Assembly: GCA_903824675.1 (NCBI GenBank)
Contig: CAIJXV010000093.1
Span: 1 to 64,000, forward strand
Direction: 5' to 3'
Length of the DNA: 64,000 bases
From: an uncultured bacterium
GTDB taxonomy: Bacteria > Verrucomicrobiota > Kiritimatiellia > CAIKKV01 > CAIJXV01
Each line of letters begins with the position of its first letter. Position 1 is the stretch's first letter. Under the pieces are notes generated by a model. The model made no database searches. It had not been told where the DNA came from and was given only the letters and a program-made list of their open reading frames with translations. Below, piece after piece: positions 61,589 to 64,000 of the stretch. The translations under genes were made by a program, and so were the position numbers.

Positions 61589-63379
61589 TCACGGCGGGAC
61601 CAGCGCCTCCGGTCCCCGCCCGATCAGATCGGATCGACCGGCTTCCCGCAGAGCCTCCCGAGCTTTGGAATGATATTCCGGCAGATGACATAACAAGAGC
61701 GCCCGTTGTAAATTTTTTTCCCGATCCGTTCTGGCCACAGCAACCGATTCCCCGGTCAGGGGATCCTTCCCGGTGTAATACATCGCGGCGGCCAGACTTA
61801 AAGGCACGGGATAAAAATCCTGGACCTGTTCGGGACGGATCCCCATCCGTTTCAGCATTCGGGCCAATTCGATCATATCCGCCAGCGAGCAACCGGGATG
61901 CCCGCTGATGTAATATTCGTTCAACTGATCATGGCGGGCGTGTCGCCGTTGCAAGGCGGCCCAATGCTCCACAAATCGGCGATATTTTTCGGGCGGCGGC
62001 TTCCGCATGGCGGCCAGAACCTGCGGCACCCCGTGCTCGGGCGCGATTTTGAGCCGCCCGCAAATATGGTGGCGGACCAATTCATCGAAATATTCCGCGC
62101 CCCCGGTCGCTTCCAACAGGTCAAATCGGATGCCGCTGGTCACAAAAACATGACGGATCCCCGGCATTTTGCGGGCGGCAACCAGCAGATCTCGCGCCAG
62201 CCGTTGATCGGCTTTCAGCGAAGAGCACACCTCCGGATAAAGACAACTGGCGCGGGCACAAGGTCCTTCCGGCCGCCCGCACGACGTGCCGTACATATTG
62301 GCCGTCGGCCCGCCTAAATCACTGATCGTCCCATGAAAATCCGGCATGGCGGAACATCGCTTTATCTCGTCGAGGATGGCCGCAACCGAACGGGAAATAA
62401 TGGTTTTTCCCTGATGAGCACCGATGGCGCAAAAGGCGCACCCGCCATAACACCCCCGGTGGGTGGTGATCGAATCCCGGATCATATCATAGGCCGGTAT
62501 CCGGTTATTTCCATAGGCCGGATGCGGCTTGCGGGTGAATGGCAAGGTATAGAGCTTATCTAGGGCGGCGGGAGTGAGCGGAGCTGCCGGTGGATGAACG
62601 ACGACCCATCGGGGGCCATGTTTCTGCACTAAAGTCTCCGGCGATCCGGCGCGTTGATGAATCTGTAGGGCCATCCGGGCATAGGCGGCCCGGCCTTCTT
62701 CAGTGGGCGGGGCAACCTCCTCAAAGGAGGGCAGTTCCACCCATCCGGCGGCCGAATCGACCTGGGATACCATTTCGGCCGTTCCGGGAATGCCGTGAAG
62801 ATCGCGTCCATCCCGTAACCGGGCGGCAATTTCAGCCACACTCCGCTCGGCCATACCATAGGCAATCAGATCGGCCTTGGCATCCGGCAGGATCGAGCGA
62901 CGCACCCGGTCCGTCCAATAATCGTAATAAGCCCAGCGCCGCAAGGACGCTTCCAATCCCCCCAGGATGACGGGAACGCCCTTGGCCGCCTGTCGCACTC
63001 TGGAGGTATAGACGATCGAGGCATTGGCAGGACGCCCGCCAGAAATCCCTCCAGGCGCATAGGGATCATCCCTGCGAATTTTACGCATCACAGTCAGTCG
63101 CGCCAGGTTGCTGTCAAGATTTCCCGCGCTGACCCCCCAGAAGAGACGAGGGGCCCCCAGGACCTGGAACGCAGCTACTGACGTGTAATCCGGGCGGGCA
63201 ATCACCCCGACGCGGTACCCCAAACTCTCCAAAAAACGCCCGATCAAGGCCGGCCCAAAGGCGGGGTGATCGACATAGGCATCCCCCGTAACCAAAATGA
63301 TATCGCAAAGGTCCCACCCCCGGGCGTCCATCTCGGCCCGGGTCATGGGTAAAAAGAAAGAAGGCGGTTTGAGGTTCAA
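61589..63379 (-). CDS. YgiQ-family radical SAM protein
   Basis: A 596-residue radical SAM protein. The N-terminal YgiQ domain is typical (ILVTGDAYVDHPAFG), and the cluster motif is CYGGCAFC near residue 310. The physiological role of YgiQ is not settled. A TTG at 63379 is the likely start, since family members begin a few residues before FLP; the first ATG (63346) would remove this. No clear ribosome site. It sits between nifU and the DUF362 gene, both on the same strand, and other Fe-S genes are near. Confidence 0.9.
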   Translation of the reverse strand: MNLKPPSFFLPMTRAEMDARGWDLCDIILVTGDAYVDHPAFGPALIGRFLESLGYRVGVIARPDYTSVAAFQVLGAPRLFWGVSAGNLDSNLARLTVMRKIRRDDPYAPGGISGGRPANASIVYTSRVRQAAKGVPVILGGLEASLRRWAYYDYWTDRVRRSILPDAKADLIAYGMAERSVAEIAARLRDGRDLHGIPGTAEMVSQVDSAAGWVELPSFEEVAPPTEEGRAAYARMALQIHQRAGSPETLVQKHGPRWVVVHPPAAPLTPAALDKLYTLPFTRKPHPAYGNNRIPAYDMIRDSITTHRGCYGGCAFCAIGAHQGKTIISRSVAAILDEIKRCSAMPDFHGTISDLGGPTANMYGTSCGRPEGPCARASCLYPEVCSSLKADQRLARDLLVAARKMPGIRHVFVTSGIRFDLLEATGGAEYFDELVRHHICGRLKIAPEHGVPQVLAAMRKPPPEKYRRFVEHWAALQRRHARHDQLNEYYISGHPGCSLADMIELARMLKRMGIRPEQVQDFYPVPLSLAAAMYYTGKDPLTGESVAVARTDREKNLQRALLLCHLPEYHSKAREALREAGRSDLIGRGPEALVPP

Positions 63380-63414
63380 GGTTCTGATTTCGGAATTTCC
63401 GACAGGCTGATTGT

Positions 63415-64000
63415 TCAGGCTTTCGGCGGAGGGGAAACCACCCGACGACGACGCGCTGAGAATTCGGGCGCCTCCTTGATGCAGGTGCCCAACACTTTCA
63501 ATGATTGGAAAAACAGCTTGGCGCTTTCCTTCTTCAGCATCAACGGATCGGCGCCGACATCACGCCACCCCGGCAACGTCAGGTCACCCGGAGGCAAAGC
63601 CATCTGCTCCCAGTTGTGGAACAACCGACCCCAATCACTGTGGAGAATGCCGTGTACCAAATCCTGATGGGTGGGATACCAGAAGGAATCGTGGTAGAGC
63701 ACACTGGCAATATAGGCCCAGGGCGCCAGCACGGTTTTCAAAGACCATTCAACCGGCTTGCGCAACGGCCCCCAATAGATCTTGTGCTGCATTTTGCTGG
63801 CAAAGGTCATCTTTTTAAACGGACCGACAAAATTCCAGGACTCTTTCACCGCGTCGACATCCCCCACGATTTCGATGTCCCGGGGATCTCCACAACCGAG
63901 CCCCATTTCGTGGGCCAAACGAATGAACTTGATGTCCCGGAGTGGATCGAACCCCATCAACTTGGCGGCCACGGCATCGATCGCAACCTGGTCCGAGGAG
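63415..64000 (-). CDS. DUF362-family protein, C-terminal part (cut by window end)
   Basis: The last about 194 residues of a longer protein reading in from beyond 64000. The start of the visible stretch (SDQVAIDAVAAKLMGFDP) and KFIRLAHEMGLGCGDPRDIEIVG are the DUF362 C-terminal signature. Members are often lactate-utilisation or ferredoxin-linked proteins of unknown chemistry. The tail contains a basic end (RRRRVVSPPPKA). Its start is outside the window. Confidence 0.85.
   Translation of the reverse strand, partial: SSDQVAIDAVAAKLMGFDPLRDIKFIRLAHEMGLGCGDPRDIEIVGDVDAVKESWNFVGPFKKMTFASKMQHKIYWGPLRKPVEWSLKTVLAPWAYIASVLYHDSFWYPTHQDLVHGILHSDWGRLFHNWEQMALPPGDLTLPGWRDVGADPLMLKKESAKLFFQSLKVLGTCIKEAPEFSARRRRVVSPPPKA

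Overview
The window reads as part of a chromosome from a Gram-negative, high-GC (roughly 60 %) bacterium, most likely of the PVC group (Verrucomicrobiota/Kiritimatiellota-like). The reasons are an Mla lipid-transport operon, an outer-membrane barrel protein and many lipoproteins (a diderm envelope), MurA and DapF (meso-DAP peptidoglycan), a MoxR/DUF58/BatA-type operon with very large DUF4175-like and VWA proteins, and many GC-rich intergenic repeats. This is inference: there is no rRNA, tRNA or other marker here to place it. No CRISPR array, prophage or intact transposase was seen.

Layout. 0-9.3 kb: a possible IS21-type end, an ATP-cone/nucleoside-kinase fusion, a DMT transporter, a minus-strand trio (SDR epimerase, outer-membrane barrel, proline-rich exported protein), a PIG-L deacetylase, endonuclease III and TerC. 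9.6-18.6 kb: ManA-type isomerase and a convergent ROK sugar kinase, a YdjY-like exported protein with a zinc-ribbon/GspG-like partner, murA, transketolase and a TPR protein. 18.7-24.9 kb, minus strand: an unusual WPI-repeat protein translationally coupled to mlaE-mlaF-mlaD, then argF-pyrB. 25-38.7 kb, plus strand: uvrC, a dead AbrB-like gene, and a five-gene moxR-DUF58-batA-DUF4175-VWA operon plus an exported toroid protein. 38.7-45.4 kb: minimal zincin, Tsp-like protease with dapF, Gfo/Idh/MocA dehydrogenase and an aminotransferase. 45.4-53.3 kb: a structured RNA with its own promoter and terminator, an Rrf2 regulator, and a divergent sulfur operon (two transsulfuration enzymes, cysteine synthase, PaaK-like adenylating enzyme, SufS-like desulfurase, S51-like peptidase). 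53.3-55.6 kb: a sigma-54 promoter driving amtB-glnK. 55.6-64 kb: GHL10-type lipoprotein, CsgG-like lipoprotein, site-2 protease, nifU-nifS, a YgiQ radical SAM protein and a DUF362 protein cut by the window edge.

The strongest unexplained signals are: (1) a family of four intergenic elements of about 200-365 bp that share one GC-rich core but carry two different sets of terminal inverted repeats, three of them flanked by direct repeats that differ from site to site, as expected of a mobile element; (2) a structured RNA at 45.5-45.7 kb; (3) the PaaK-SufS-S51 module at the end of a cysteine operon; and (4) the WPI-repeat protein tied to the Mla transporter. Several enzymes show changed key residues: MurA Cys to Asp, GlnK lacking Tyr51, endonuclease III with only three cluster cysteines, and a P-loop Gly to Ala.
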